From positions 1 to 14,371 of the forward strand of contig JAZLKM010000005.1 of the NCBI GenBank assembly GCA_045597645.1: a stretch of DNA of 14,371 nt. Reading direction: 5' to 3'. Both the position numbers and the translations under genes were made by a program. Under the pieces are notes generated by a model. The model was given only the letters and a program-made list of their open reading frames with translations. It did not search any database and had not been told where the DNA came from. Below, in pieces: positions 6,025-14,371 of this stretch. Within the stretch, counting starts at the first letter, position 1. Each line of letters starts with the position of its first letter. Origin of the DNA: JAKSSE01 sp045597645. GTDB lineage: Bacteria; Bacillota; Clostridia; Lachnospirales; Lachnospiraceae.

Positions 6025-6729
6025 ATGATTAAAATCTTCTACGCCGGGGACTCCACGGTTCAGACTAACAACATTCATACATATCCGCAAACTGGTATAG
6101 GACAGGTGCTACATCTGTATTTAAAGCCAGGTATTGAGGTGAAAAATCATGCCAGAAATGGTCGAAGCACGAAAAGCTTTATTGACGAATCAAGACTGGT
6201 ACCTATATATGACCAGATAAGTAAAGGCGATTATCTTTTTATTCAGTTTGGTCATAATGATGAAAAAATAGAAGACGACACGAGATACACGGATCCTTTT
6301 GGAGAGTTTAAGGTGAATCTCGGTAAATTTATTAATGTAGCGAGAAACAAAGGTGCAACCCCTGTACTCATTACTCCACTTGCAAGGCGATGCTTCGATG
6401 AAAGCGGCGTGCTGGGGCCTTCAGCACATAAAGACTATGTTGAAGCTGCAAAGCAGGTGGCCAATGAGCAGGATGTTGCAATAATCGACCTGACCACAAA
6501 GAGCAGAGAGGCACTAATCAAAATGGGGGCGGAGGAGTCGACGAGGCTATATATGCACTTGGCTAAGGATGAGTATCCATCCTGCCCGGAGGTGAAGGTT
6601 GACAATACCCACCTTAAATATGATGGAGCAGTGTTTTATGCAGGACTTATTGCAGAAGGGCTGAAGGAGCTTGGTGGCCAGTATGAGGCTTTATTAGCAC
6701 AACCAGAGGACATAGAGAATTTAACATGA
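6025..6729 (+). CDS. SGNH-fold esterase, rhamnogalacturonan acetylesterase-like (CE12 type)
   Basis: Predicted to remove acetyl esters from rhamnogalacturonan oligosaccharides in the cytoplasm. All SGNH blocks are visible: Gly8-Asp9-Ser10 (nucleophile) near the N-terminus, Asn45-Gly46-Arg-Ser in block II, Gly76-His-Asn78-Asp in block III, and Asp193-x-x-His196 in block V. The NHARNGRST and FGHND wording is typical of RhgT-like enzymes. At 234 aa it matches the compact single-domain form, and it has no signal peptide. An ATG at 5995 is in frame, but it lies inside the terminator stem; the ATG at 6025 directly precedes the conserved beta strand (IKIFYAGDS) and is preferred, although its ribosome-binding site (AGG, 9 nt upstream) is weak. 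The stop overlaps the start of the GH43 gene (ATGA), implying translational coupling. The acetylated substrate is inferred from context. Confidence 0.85.
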   Translation: MIKIFYAGDSTVQTNNIHTYPQTGIGQVLHLYLKPGIEVKNHARNGRSTKSFIDESRLVPIYDQISKGDYLFIQFGHNDEKIEDDTRYTDPFGEFKVNLGKFINVARNKGATPVLITPLARRCFDESGVLGPSAHKDYVEAAKQVANEQDVAIIDLTTKSREALIKMGAEESTRLYMHLAKDEYPSCPEVKVDNTHLKYDGAVFYAGLIAEGLKELGGQYEALLAQPEDIENLT

Positions 6730-8318
6730 GTATATTGTGGAAAAGTGACCAGGGAAATGGCACATTCAAAAATCCAATAATTTTCGCCGATTATTCTGAT
6801 CCTGATGTAATTAGAGTGGGCGATACATATTATATGACAGCAAGCAGCTTCAACTATGTGCCAGGCCTACCAATACTTATTTCTAGGGACTTGGTAAATT
6901 GGAAGCTGGTGAACTACGCAGTGCCGTTTATAGATGAGCCAGGTTTCGAGAGACCTCTTCATGCCAAGGGAATATGGGCCCCTGCTATTAGATATCATGA
7001 CGGTGAGTTCTATATCTATTATGGAATGCCTGACGAGGGAATCTATATGGTCAAGGCTAGTAATCCGCTTGGAAAGTGGGATGCACCGGTGTGCGTTCTT
7101 AGAGGGAAAGGCCTCATTGACTCTTGCCCGTTTTGGGACGAGGACGGAAGAGCTTATCTGGTGCATGGATATGCAAAGAGCCGCATCGGATTCAAGAGCG
7201 TGCTGGGAATATTTGAGATGTCGCCAGATGGTACCAAGGCTGTATCTGAAGATCATATTCTATATGACGGCATTAAGACACAGCCAACAATTGAAGGGCC
7301 TAAAGTATACAAGAGAGATGGGTGGTATTACATTTTCGCTCCGGCAGGAGGCGTAAAACAGGGCTGGCAGACAGTTCTAAGGTCCAAGTCAATATATGGA
7401 CCTTTTGAGGAAAGAATAGTCCTGGCGCAGGGGGAGTCACCAATCAATGGACCACACCAAGGGGGGCTGGTAGACACTCCGTCTGGGGAGGAATGGTTTA
7501 TTCATTTTCAAGATGCAGGTGCATATGGCAGAATAACACATCTGCAGCCAGTTAGGTGGGAAAACGAATGGCCTATAATGGGTATCAATGAAAAAGATGG
7601 CTGCGGAGAACCGGTTATAACATACAAGAAACCAGATAGCTCAAATTGTGAAATAGCTTATCTTGAGGCAAGTGATGATTTTGACTCGCCAGAGCTTAAT
7701 CTTATGTGGCAGTGGACTGGCAATCCAAGGGCTGATTTCTACAGTCTGGATAGCTGTAAGAAGGTACTTCGACTTAATGCTATCAACATGACAGGCAAGG
7801 AAAATCCGATTCTTTGGGAGTGTTCAAATGTATTAACTCAGAAACTGATTTGTCCGTCATTTGTTGCAAAAGTGAGCATGGATATATCTTCTCTTAGAGA
7901 TGATACGAAGGCAGGATTTGTAATGTTCGGTGGAGAGTATACATACCTGGCTGTAGCAAAAAGAGAAGGTAGGATTTTCCTGGAAAAATGTCTATCAAAG
8001 CAGGAGATAGATGGCACTGTATCAGAGGATATAAAAGTCGTTAAAGAACTTGCTACTGATTGTAAAAAAATTACGATTTCGTTTGACTTAAAGAACAGCC
8101 ATAATAGAAATGTGGAAAGCTGTCAACCGTCAGCAGAGCTGTCTATGAGTTATCTGTTAGATGGCAGTGATTCATATGAAGCTGTGAGCGAAATATTCAG
8201 GCCATCAGATCATACATGGGTTGGAGCGAAGCTTGGACTATTCTGTGTTAGCCAGACCATGGATGATATGAGTGATGCGTATGCGCAGTTCGAGTACATA
8301 CACGTAGAGGAGGCGTAA
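6726..8318 (+). CDS. Glycoside hydrolase family 43 (arabinosidase/xylosidase/galactosidase-type), cytoplasmic
   Basis: Residues about 14-310 form a five-bladed GH43 propeller. Visible catalytic positions are the general base Asp25 (in DYSDPDVIR), the pKa-modulating Asp132 (LIDSCPFWDEDG) and the general acid Glu190 (TIEGPKVY). Residues about 330-530 look like the concanavalin-type beta-sandwich found after the catalytic domain in beta-xylosidase/arabinofuranosidase relatives. No signal peptide is present, so it should act on imported oligosaccharides, releasing arabinose, xylose or galactose from side chains. The exact sugar cannot be decided from sequence; context favours pectic side chains. 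It overlaps the esterase by ATGA and has only a distant purine-rich site, so translation is probably coupled. Its stop overlaps the GH28 start (TAATG). ATA codons for Ile are frequent, unlike in the binding-protein gene. Confidence 0.88.
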   Translation: MSILWKSDQGNGTFKNPIIFADYSDPDVIRVGDTYYMTASSFNYVPGLPILISRDLVNWKLVNYAVPFIDEPGFERPLHAKGIWAPAIRYHDGEFYIYYGMPDEGIYMVKASNPLGKWDAPVCVLRGKGLIDSCPFWDEDGRAYLVHGYAKSRIGFKSVLGIFEMSPDGTKAVSEDHILYDGIKTQPTIEGPKVYKRDGWYYIFAPAGGVKQGWQTVLRSKSIYGPFEERIVLAQGESPINGPHQGGLVDTPSGEEWFIHFQDAGAYGRITHLQPVRWENEWPIMGINEKDGCGEPVITYKKPDSSNCEIAYLEASDDFDSPELNLMWQWTGNPRADFYSLDSCKKVLRLNAINMTGKENPILWECSNVLTQKLICPSFVAKVSMDISSLRDDTKAGFVMFGGEYTYLAVAKREGRIFLEKCLSKQEIDGTVSEDIKVVKELATDCKKITISFDLKNSHNRNVESCQPSAELSMSYLLDGSDSYEAVSEIFRPSDHTWVGAKLGLFCVSQTMDDMSDAYAQFEYIHVEEA

Positions 8319-9889
8319 TGAGCGATATTCAGATGAAGGTTCTGACTAGAACCGCCAGAAGCGTAACAATTGAGCTTGACGACGGCGGGATTTATGATGC
8401 CCATTCTACTTATGAGATTTGGCTAAACGGAGAGTGGCATAAGACTACTGATAAAGTAATCACTTCAGTATTTGGACTCGAACCAGACACTGATTACGAG
8501 ATAGAAGCGAGATTAGAGGATGCAGTTGTAGCTAGCTGTGAATTTGCTACTGAGCCGGAATTTGTCACACTTAATATAAAGGAATTTGGAGCGAAGGGTG
8601 ATGGACAGACAGATGATACTCTCTTCATTCAGGCTGCAATCCTTAGCTGTCCAGAGGGCGGAAGAGTGCTGGTGCCAGAAGGAACGTATCTAATCACAAC
8701 GCTATTTCTGAAGAGCAATCTAAGGCTTGAAATTGCGAAAGACGCAAAGCTTATAGGGAATCCCGATAGGGAGATTCATCCGATACTTCCTGACAAGATA
8801 ACTAGCAATGATGGGTTATCAGAGTACGATTTGGGAACCTGGGAGGGTGATCCTCAGCCTGCGTTTTCTGGAATTATTACAGGAATTAACTGCGAGAACG
8901 TGGTTATCTATGGTGAGGGTACCATCGATGGCGGAGCGGGCATTGATAACTGGTGGTTTGAGCCTAAGAAAATGCGTATAGCATGGCGTCCGAGACTGGT
9001 GTTTTTAAGCCATTGCAAAAATGTTGTGATGCAGGGGCTTGCGTGTCAAAATTCACCGTCATGGAATCTGCACCCGTACTTTTCACAAAATCTCGGGTTC
9101 TATAATCTTGAGGTGCTTAACCCTTGGGATTCACCGAATACGGATGGGCTTGATCCAGAAAGCTGCAAGGATGTGGAGATTGCAGGAATGCATTTTTCGC
9201 TTGGAGATGACTGCATTGCAGTTAAGTCTGGTAAGCTCTATATGGGCCAAAGATACAAGACACCTTCAGAAAATGTACATATTTTCCAGTGTAAAATGGA
9301 AAGCGGACATGGTGCGGTGACGTTGGGAAGCGAGATTGCCGGAGGCATTCGCAATATGACTGTGGAGAAATGCATATTTAGCCACACAGACAGAGGCCTT
9401 CGAATTAAGACAAGGCGTGGCCGTGGCAAATATTGCAGACTCGATGAGATTACATTTAGAGATATTAAAATGGATCATGTAATGACACCATTTACTGCCA
9501 ATGCTTTCTATTTCTGTGATCCTGACGGCAAGACGGATTATGTTCAGACTAGGGAGCTTGTACCGGTAGATGACAGGACACCTGAGCTTGGCAGATTCCT
9601 GTTCGAAAATATAGAAGCTAAGAATTGTCATGTGGCAGCAGCTTGGTTTGAGGGCTTGCCAGAGTCGAAGATAATCGAAGTGATTATGAAGAATGTCAGC
9701 ATAAGCTATGCTGATGAACCGACAGCTGGAGTGCCTATTATGTCCAACGGTGTAGATGAATGCAGCAAGCGAGGCATATTTGTGCGCAACGCCAAGAGAT
9801 TGGTATTTGAAAATGTGTCAATTCAAGGCCAGGTTGGAGATAAACTTGAAGTCGAAGGCGTGGAAGAGATAGACGGAGATATTTGCTAA
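8318..9889 (+). CDS. GH28 polygalacturonase-family hydrolase with N-terminal FN3-like domain, cytoplasmic
   Basis: Hydrolyses alpha-galacturonide bonds in imported pectic fragments. Residues about 1-82 form a fibronectin-III-like beta domain (LEPDTDYEIEARL near its end). The parallel beta-helix starts at FGAKGDGQTDDT (about 90). All GH28 signature residues are present: Asn274-Thr-Asp276, Gly296-Asp297-Asp298, Gly330-His331-Gly332 and Arg362-Ile-Lys364. The three aspartates are the catalytic set and His331 and Arg/Lys bind the substrate carboxylate. With no signal peptide, an exo-acting enzyme on oligomers is more likely than a polymer-cutting endo-enzyme; the FN3-like domain is common in such exo-forms. 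Rhamnogalacturonan hydrolase activity is a possible alternative. Strong ribosome-binding site (AGGAGG at 8308-8313). The start shares one base with the preceding stop, so the two genes are coupled. Confidence 0.92.
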   Translation: MSDIQMKVLTRTARSVTIELDDGGIYDAHSTYEIWLNGEWHKTTDKVITSVFGLEPDTDYEIEARLEDAVVASCEFATEPEFVTLNIKEFGAKGDGQTDDTLFIQAAILSCPEGGRVLVPEGTYLITTLFLKSNLRLEIAKDAKLIGNPDREIHPILPDKITSNDGLSEYDLGTWEGDPQPAFSGIITGINCENVVIYGEGTIDGGAGIDNWWFEPKKMRIAWRPRLVFLSHCKNVVMQGLACQNSPSWNLHPYFSQNLGFYNLEVLNPWDSPNTDGLDPESCKDVEIAGMHFSLGDDCIAVKSGKLYMGQRYKTPSENVHIFQCKMESGHGAVTLGSEIAGGIRNMTVEKCIFSHTDRGLRIKTRRGRGKYCRLDEITFRDIKMDHVMTPFTANAFYFCDPDGKTDYVQTRELVPVDDRTPELGRFLFENIEAKNCHVAAAWFEGLPESKIIEVIMKNVSISYADEPTAGVPIMSNGVDECSKRGIFVRNAKRLVFENVSIQGQVGDKLEVEGVEEIDGDIC

Positions 9890-9911
9890 TACCACATATA
9901 GGAAGATGAAG

Positions 9912-11060
9912 ATGGATAGAATAGAAAAGTATATTGAGTATCTGTTGGAAAATAGTACACCCGATAGACCGATATGGAACATTGAGAAAATCAGACAGGG
10001 ACTTAAGTCAAATTGGAACTACATTGACGGCTGCATGATTAAGGCTGTACTGGAGATGTATTCGATTACTGGTGACAAAAAGTACTTTGATTTTGCAGAT
10101 GGATTCATAGACGCCAAGGTGCTCGAGGATGGAACCATTGATGGCTATGATGTCGAAGAAAAAAATATCGATAATGTAAATGCAGGAAAGACGTTGTTTG
10201 AACTGTTTGACCTGACTGGCAAGGAAAAGTACAGAAAGGCCATAGACCTTGTGTACAGCCAGATTGATGGAATGCCAAGGACTCCTTCCGGCAATTTCTG
10301 GCACAAGAATATATATCCAAATCAGGTGTGGTTGGATGGACTCTACATGTGTATGCCATTCTACATGGAATACGAGATGCGCTACAATGGCAACAAGAAT
10401 TGCAATGATATTTTTAGTCAGTTCGCAAATGTAAGAAAAAATATGAGAGATGCCCAGAACGGTCTGTACTATCACGCATTTGATGAGTCCAGAGAAATGT
10501 TCTGGTGTGATAAGGTGACTGGACTTTCACAGAACTTCTGGCTTAGAGCTCTGGGTTGGTATGCGATGGCTCTTCTTGATACTCTTGATATTGCAAGTGA
10601 GCTGCCTTCTGAGTATGACGCTGATAAGGCGGCTATGAAGGATACCTTTGTTGATTTTATCGAGTCATTGATAAGGTATCAGGATGAGAGTGGAATGTGG
10701 TATCAGCTGGCTAACCTTGGAGGCATGGACCAGAATTATCTGGAAGCCAGTGGTAGCTCGATTCTTTCGTATGCTATTCTCAAGGGAGTAAGACTTGGTT
10801 ATCTGCCGGAGAGTATGAAGGCAAATGGCGAGAAGGCATTCAAAGGAGTATGTGATAAGTATCTTACATTGGATGATGACGGAACACTTCACTTGGATGG
10901 CATATGCCTGGTAGGCGGCCTTGGCGGAAAACAAAGACGAGCAGGTGATTTTGCATATTACATGTCAGAGCCAATTGTAAAAGATGATGCAAAGGGAGTG
11001 GGGCCATTCCTTTTAGCATACACTGAGATGAAGAGAATACACCCTGATCTTGAGGTGTAA
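9912..11060 (+). CDS. GH105 unsaturated rhamnogalacturonyl hydrolase (YteR/YesR type)
   Basis: Removes the 4,5-unsaturated galacturonate left by pectate or rhamnogalacturonan lyases from the non-reducing end, by hydrating the double bond. The product rearranges to 5-keto-4-deoxyuronate. The (alpha/alpha)6-barrel pattern is clear. Counting from Met at 9912, the conserved acids are Asp87 (in NIDNVN) and Asp142 (in VWLDGLYM), matching Asp88 and Asp143 of YteR. The substrate-contacting segment YHAFDESR follows, and the C-terminal block GDFAYYMSEP is typical. An in-frame ATG at 9906 touches the AGGAAG ribosome-binding site; the ATG at 9912 leaves 8 nt and is preferred, giving 382 aa. No signal peptide. 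It lies 22 nt after the GH28 gene. Its presence implies that lyases act upstream, outside this window. Confidence 0.92.
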   Translation: MDRIEKYIEYLLENSTPDRPIWNIEKIRQGLKSNWNYIDGCMIKAVLEMYSITGDKKYFDFADGFIDAKVLEDGTIDGYDVEEKNIDNVNAGKTLFELFDLTGKEKYRKAIDLVYSQIDGMPRTPSGNFWHKNIYPNQVWLDGLYMCMPFYMEYEMRYNGNKNCNDIFSQFANVRKNMRDAQNGLYYHAFDESREMFWCDKVTGLSQNFWLRALGWYAMALLDTLDIASELPSEYDADKAAMKDTFVDFIESLIRYQDESGMWYQLANLGGMDQNYLEASGSSILSYAILKGVRLGYLPESMKANGEKAFKGVCDKYLTLDDDGTLHLDGICLVGGLGGKQRRAGDFAYYMSEPIVKDDAKGVGPFLLAYTEMKRIHPDLEV

Positions 11061-11107
11061 TAATAAGCAGCAACCAATGTCCCATTTGAGTAATTAAGGA
11101 GGAGAAA

Positions 11108-12574
11108 ATGGAACTTTTAAACAAAGAAATGACCAAAAAGCAGCAGCGTCCTATCAAGGTGGTTCAGTTTGGTGAGGGTAATTTCCTTCGCGCATTCGTA
11201 GACTACATGATTGACATTACCAACGAGAAGGGACTGTTTGACGGTGACATCGTACTTATCAAGCCTATTGAGTTTGGAAGCCTTGAGAGATTCCACAATC
11301 AGGATTGTCAGTACACTGTTTCTCTTCGCGGTAGAGACGAGAAGGGTGAGGCAAGAGTACAGAACCGTATCGTTACCTCTGTAGCAGACGCAGTAGACGC
11401 TATCAATGAATATGAGAAGTATAATGAGCTTGCTAAGATAGATACACTTCGCTTTGTTGTATCAAATACAACAGAGGCAGGTATTGTGTACGATGAGAAT
11501 GATAAGTTTGAGCTTAATCCTCCGATGACCTTCCCAGGTAAGCTCACAAAGTTCCTTTTCACCCGTTATACTGAGTTCAACGGAGATATGAATAAGGGTC
11601 TTGTAATGCTTCCTGTAGAGCTTATCGATGACAACGGTATGCACCTTAAGGAGTGCGTATTAAAGCAGTGCGCAAACTGGGGCCTTGAGGAAGGCTTTGT
11701 AAATTGGGTTAAGGAAGCTTGCGTATTTACTCAGACTCTGGTAGACCGCATAGTTACAGGATATCCTCGCGATCTCGACCAGCAGCTCTGGGATGAGTGG
11801 GGCTACAAGGATGAAATCTGCATTACTGCTGAGCCATTTGCACTCTGGGTTATTGAGTCTGACAAGGACATTGATGATGAGTTCCCGCTTCCAAAGGCTG
11901 GACTTCCGGTTATCTTCACCAAGGATCATCATCCATACAAGCAGCGCAAGGTTCGTATCCTTAATGGAGCTCATACTTCATTTGTTCTTGGTGCTTACAA
12001 GGCAGGATTTGACATTGTACGTGACTGCATGAATGACAAGCTTCAGAGAAGCTTTGTTGAGAAGACTGTATATGAGGAGATTATTCCTACTCTTACTCTT
12101 CCTGAGAGTGAGTGCAAGGAATTCGCAGCAGCTGTATTTGACAGATTTGACAATCCTTACGTAGACCATGCTCTGCTTGCAATCTCACTTAACTCAGTAT
12201 CTAAGTGGAAGGCTCGTTGTATGCCTAGCTTCCTTGGATATATTGATAAATTCAATACTGCTCCAGATAGACTTTCATTCTCTCTTGCAGCTATGATGGA
12301 CTTCTATACTGGAAGCGAGATTGATGGCAAGGCACTTGTAGGATGCCGCGATGGAAAACGCTACGATATCCTTGATGACATGGCTGTACTTGAGTTCATG
12401 GCAGCCAACAGTGGCAAGGATGCAGCTGCATTCACAAAGGCGTTCCTTTCAAATGTTGCTTTCTGGGATCAGGACCTTTCAGCACTTCCAGGTGTTGAGG
12501 CTAAGATTGCAGGCTACCTTGAGGAAATCCGCAAGGATGGCATGAAGGCTACAATGGAGAAGCATTTCGCATAA
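11108..12574 (+). CDS. uxaB: Tagaturonate reductase (altronate oxidoreductase)
   Basis: NADH-dependent reduction of D-tagaturonate to D-altronate in galacturonate catabolism, cytoplasmic. The N-terminal Rossmann motif VVQFGEGNFLRAF (about residues 19-31) binds the cofactor. The polyol/mannitol-dehydrogenase-family catalytic signature Lys281-x4-Asn286-x2-His289 sits in KVRILNGAHTS. Length (488 aa) fits bacterial UxaB. The start is fixed by AGGAGG (11097-11102) 5 nt upstream. Fructuronate reductase (UxuB) or mannitol dehydrogenase are relatives; the EGNFLRAF wording and the adjacent uxaA favour UxaB. It follows GH105 by 47 nt, a longer gap than elsewhere among the enzyme genes, but no promoter is evident there. 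Codon choice is closer to the binding-protein gene than to GH43 or the esterase, suggesting good expression. Confidence 0.93.
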   Translation: MELLNKEMTKKQQRPIKVVQFGEGNFLRAFVDYMIDITNEKGLFDGDIVLIKPIEFGSLERFHNQDCQYTVSLRGRDEKGEARVQNRIVTSVADAVDAINEYEKYNELAKIDTLRFVVSNTTEAGIVYDENDKFELNPPMTFPGKLTKFLFTRYTEFNGDMNKGLVMLPVELIDDNGMHLKECVLKQCANWGLEEGFVNWVKEACVFTQTLVDRIVTGYPRDLDQQLWDEWGYKDEICITAEPFALWVIESDKDIDDEFPLPKAGLPVIFTKDHHPYKQRKVRILNGAHTSFVLGAYKAGFDIVRDCMNDKLQRSFVEKTVYEEIIPTLTLPESECKEFAAAVFDRFDNPYVDHALLAISLNSVSKWKARCMPSFLGYIDKFNTAPDRLSFSLAAMMDFYTGSEIDGKALVGCRDGKRYDILDDMAVLEFMAANSGKDAAAFTKAFLSNVAFWDQDLSALPGVEAKIAGYLEEIRKDGMKATMEKHFA

Positions 12575-12587
12575 ATTAGAGGTATTT

Positions 12588-14072
12588 ATGGATTCTTTCA
12601 TCAGAATTAATGAAAAAGATAAAGTGATAGTGGCTCTGCAGGCTTTGCCTGCAGGCACCACTGTTGACGTATGTGAGGGACTTTCAGTCACTGCACTCGA
12701 GGAGATTCCTGCAGGGCATAAGATGGCTCTCTGCGACATTGCCGAGGGCGAGCACATTATCAAGTATGGCTTTTCCATCGGAATAGCAAAAGAAAACATC
12801 AAGGCCGGTTCATGGATTCACACTCACAACATTAAGACAGGGCTCGGAGATCTGCTTGAATACAGCTATGAGCCAGTAGAGTGCGAAAACATGGCTTCTG
12901 AGGATGTTACATTCCCGGGATTCCTCCGCGAAAATGGCAAGGTAGGCGTACGAAACGAAGTATGGGTTATCCCTACTGTTGGATGTGTTAACAATATTGC
13001 AACCAAGCTAGCAACAATTGCTAATCAATTTGTAGATGGCAGCGTAGATGAAGTTGTCGCATTCCCGCATCCTTATGGATGCTCTCAGATGGGCGATGAT
13101 CAGGAACATACCAGAACCATTTTGGCTGACCTTATCAATCATCCTAACGCCGGCGCAGTATTAGTTCTGGGCCTTGGCTGCGAGAACAGCAACATCGACG
13201 TCCTTAAGCCTTACATCGGCGATCAGCCGGACGGCCGTGTAAAATACATCGTATGTCAGGAGCATGACGACGAGATAGAAGCAGCCACCGTTGCTCTCAA
13301 AGAGCTTATAGGTTATGCCAAGAAATTCGAAAGACAGCCGGTTCCTGCCAGCAAGCTAATCGTTGGTCTTAAGTGCGGCGGCTCAGACGGATTTTCTGGC
13401 ATCACTGCCAACCCTCTTGTTGGTCGTTTCTCAGATATCCTTATTGGTAAGGGTGGTACCACCATCCTAACTGAGGTCCCTGAGATGTTTGGCGCTGAAA
13501 CTCTTCTTATGAATCGCTGCGAGACTCCACAGCTCTTTGACAAGACTGTTGACCTAATCAATGATTTTAAGAACTACTTCAAGTCACACAATCAGACTAT
13601 CTACGAGAACCCCTCTCCTGGCAACAAGAAGGGCGGCATCTCAACACTTGAAGATAAGTCTCTTGGCTGCACTCAGAAGTCCGGCAGCTCATACGTAAAG
13701 GGCGTCCTCGCATACGGAGAGCGCGTTGAGACCCCTGGCCTTAACCTTTTGTCTGCACCAGGCAACGACCTTGTTGCAGCAACTGCACTCGCAGCTAGCG
13801 GAGCCCAGATTGTTCTTTTCACCACCGGACGCGGCACACCATTTGCCTCTCCAGTACCTACTGTTAAAATCGCAACCAACTCTAACCTTGCAGGTCGCAA
13901 GAAGGGCTGGATTGACTTTAACGCAGGTCAGCTCGTAGAGGGCAAATCTATGGACATCCTGGGCCAGGAGTTCTTCGCCTATGTCCTTGCTGTCGCATCT
14001 GGCGAAAAAGTATGTGCCGAAAAGAGTGGCTTCCATGATATGGCCATCTTCAAGCAGGGCGTAACCCTTTAG
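12588..14072 (+). CDS. uxaA: Altronate dehydratase
   Basis: Dehydrates D-altronate to 2-keto-3-deoxy-D-gluconate, the step after UxaB, using a divalent iron centre in this family. The 494-aa protein has the fused two-domain layout: an N-terminal SAF domain (about 10-90, with the conserved IHTHN at 77-81) and the C-terminal altronate/galactarate dehydratase domain from about 105. Recognisable blocks are GFLRENGKVGVRN (111-123), HPYGCSQMGDD (161-171), LGLGCENSN, and LKCGGSDGFSGITANP. Galactarate dehydratase is the closest alternative, but pairing with uxaB and the length make UxaA the better call. A ribosome-binding site, AGAGGT (12578-12583), precedes the ATG by 4 nt. The gene is 13 nt after uxaB and ends the operon at a strong terminator. 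Confidence 0.95.
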   Translation: MDSFIRINEKDKVIVALQALPAGTTVDVCEGLSVTALEEIPAGHKMALCDIAEGEHIIKYGFSIGIAKENIKAGSWIHTHNIKTGLGDLLEYSYEPVECENMASEDVTFPGFLRENGKVGVRNEVWVIPTVGCVNNIATKLATIANQFVDGSVDEVVAFPHPYGCSQMGDDQEHTRTILADLINHPNAGAVLVLGLGCENSNIDVLKPYIGDQPDGRVKYIVCQEHDDEIEAATVALKELIGYAKKFERQPVPASKLIVGLKCGGSDGFSGITANPLVGRFSDILIGKGGTTILTEVPEMFGAETLLMNRCETPQLFDKTVDLINDFKNYFKSHNQTIYENPSPGNKKGGISTLEDKSLGCTQKSGSSYVKGVLAYGERVETPGLNLLSAPGNDLVAATALAASGAQIVLFTTGRGTPFASPVPTVKIATNSNLAGRKKGWIDFNAGQLVEGKSMDILGQEFFAYVLAVASGEKVCAEKSGFHDMAIFKQGVTL

Positions 14073-14091
14073 CCCCATTCTTCAATCATTC

Positions 14092-14123
14092 AAGAACCAT
14101 GCCTCACCGCATGGTTCTTTTTT
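14092..14123 (+). terminator. Intrinsic terminator of the pectin operon
   Basis: AAGAACCATGC (14092-14102) and GCATGGTTCTT (14109-14119) form a perfect 11-bp stem with a six-base loop, running into a T tract (14118-14123). It is the strongest terminator in the window and sits 19 nt past the uxaA stop. Confidence 0.92.
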
Positions 14124-14127
14124 CTTG

Positions 14128-14371
14128 CCTCCACCCGCCAGCTTTTTGGGGGGACCTCGCCCTAGCCATCACCCACTCTTAATTCGCTCACACCACTTTG
14201 CGGCCGGTCATGTATTGCTCCCCCTTCCATGGCGAGCCACCTTCGGGATTTGCGGGCGATTCATTTCGCGATGTTTTATTGCGCGCCCTCCTCCGAAACT
14301 CGATGTGGTCTTCTAGAATTCATCCACTTTTGTTGGGGCTCATTTTACTTTTAAGACGGCCACATAGGTCA
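14128..14371 (-). repeat. Non-coding element, diverged inverted copy at window end
   Basis: No gene is supported here. Read on the minus strand from 14371, the sequence follows the element at the window start from about 204 onward. Matching blocks in order are GGCCGTC (14361-14355), TGGATGAATT (14326-14317), CCACATC (14308-14302), GGGCGCGCA (14288-14280), CATCGCGAAAT (14273-14263), GAATCGCC (14262-14255), GGCTC (14238-14234) and GCCATG (14233-14228). The part matching the 4-203 fold would lie beyond the window end. Spacing changes between blocks break any shared reading frame. It begins directly after the uxaA terminator, as the other copy begins next to the terminator of the 508-834 gene. 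Confidence 0.6.

Noticed and set aside
14125..14316. 63-codon plus-strand open frame after the operon terminator
   Set aside because: No ribosome-binding site, odd composition (Pro/His/Phe-rich), and it lies inside the inverted copy of the element.
1..14371. Composite transposon with the two end elements as insertion sequences
   Set aside because: The end copies are well diverged, short and without a transposase frame, so recent transposition as a unit is not supported.

Overview
The window is most likely from a gut or rumen Lachnospiraceae-type bacterium (Bacillota). Evidence is the moderate GC content, strong AGGAGG ribosome-binding sites, LplA/LplB/LplC-type sugar ABC proteins, a CcpA-type cre site and UxaB/UxaA enzymes. 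Species cannot be read from the sequence. The core is a compact pectin (rhamnogalacturonan/galacturonate) utilisation locus on the + strand from 1845 to 14072.

Layout. 1-452 is a non-coding, GC-richer, strongly self-complementary element. 508-834 and 946-1569 are two minus-strand genes: a small unrecognised protein with its own promoter and operator-like dyad, and a membrane-anchored protein resembling a TPM domain. 1570-1844 is a divergent control region with a promoter in each direction, a cre-like site, and a perfect 8-8-8 dyad at the expected transcription start of the pectin operon. The operon then reads: solute-binding lipoprotein (1845-3452), GC-rich hairpin (3499-3529), first permease with an unusual N-terminal extension (3610-5046), second permease (5061-5936), intrinsic terminator (5970-6003), rhamnogalacturonan acetylesterase-like SGNH hydrolase (6025-6729), GH43 (6726-8318), GH28 (8318-9889), GH105 (9912-11060), uxaB (11108-12574), uxaA (12588-14072) and a strong terminator (14092-14123). 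The last ~245 bases are again non-coding and are a diverged, inverted copy of the element at the start of the window.

How it works together (inference from families). Oligosaccharides released outside the cell bind the lipoprotein and enter through the two permeases. The ATPase is not encoded here; in this importer class it is usually a shared MsmX/MsmK-type protein. None of the four degradative enzymes has a signal peptide, so breakdown appears cytoplasmic. The esterase removes acetyl groups, GH105 removes the unsaturated uronate left by lyases, GH28 releases galacturonate, and GH43 trims neutral sugars. UxaB and UxaA take tagaturonate through altronate to 2-keto-3-deoxygluconate. Uronate isomerase, KDG kinase, KDPG aldolase and any dedicated regulator are absent from the window.

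Items most worth a second look are the zinc-ribbon plus four-helix extension on the first permease; the long three-way-junction fold at 4-209 with its inverted relative at the other end and the 8-base ATAGGTCA shared by both termini; and the graded hairpin/terminator layout inside the operon.
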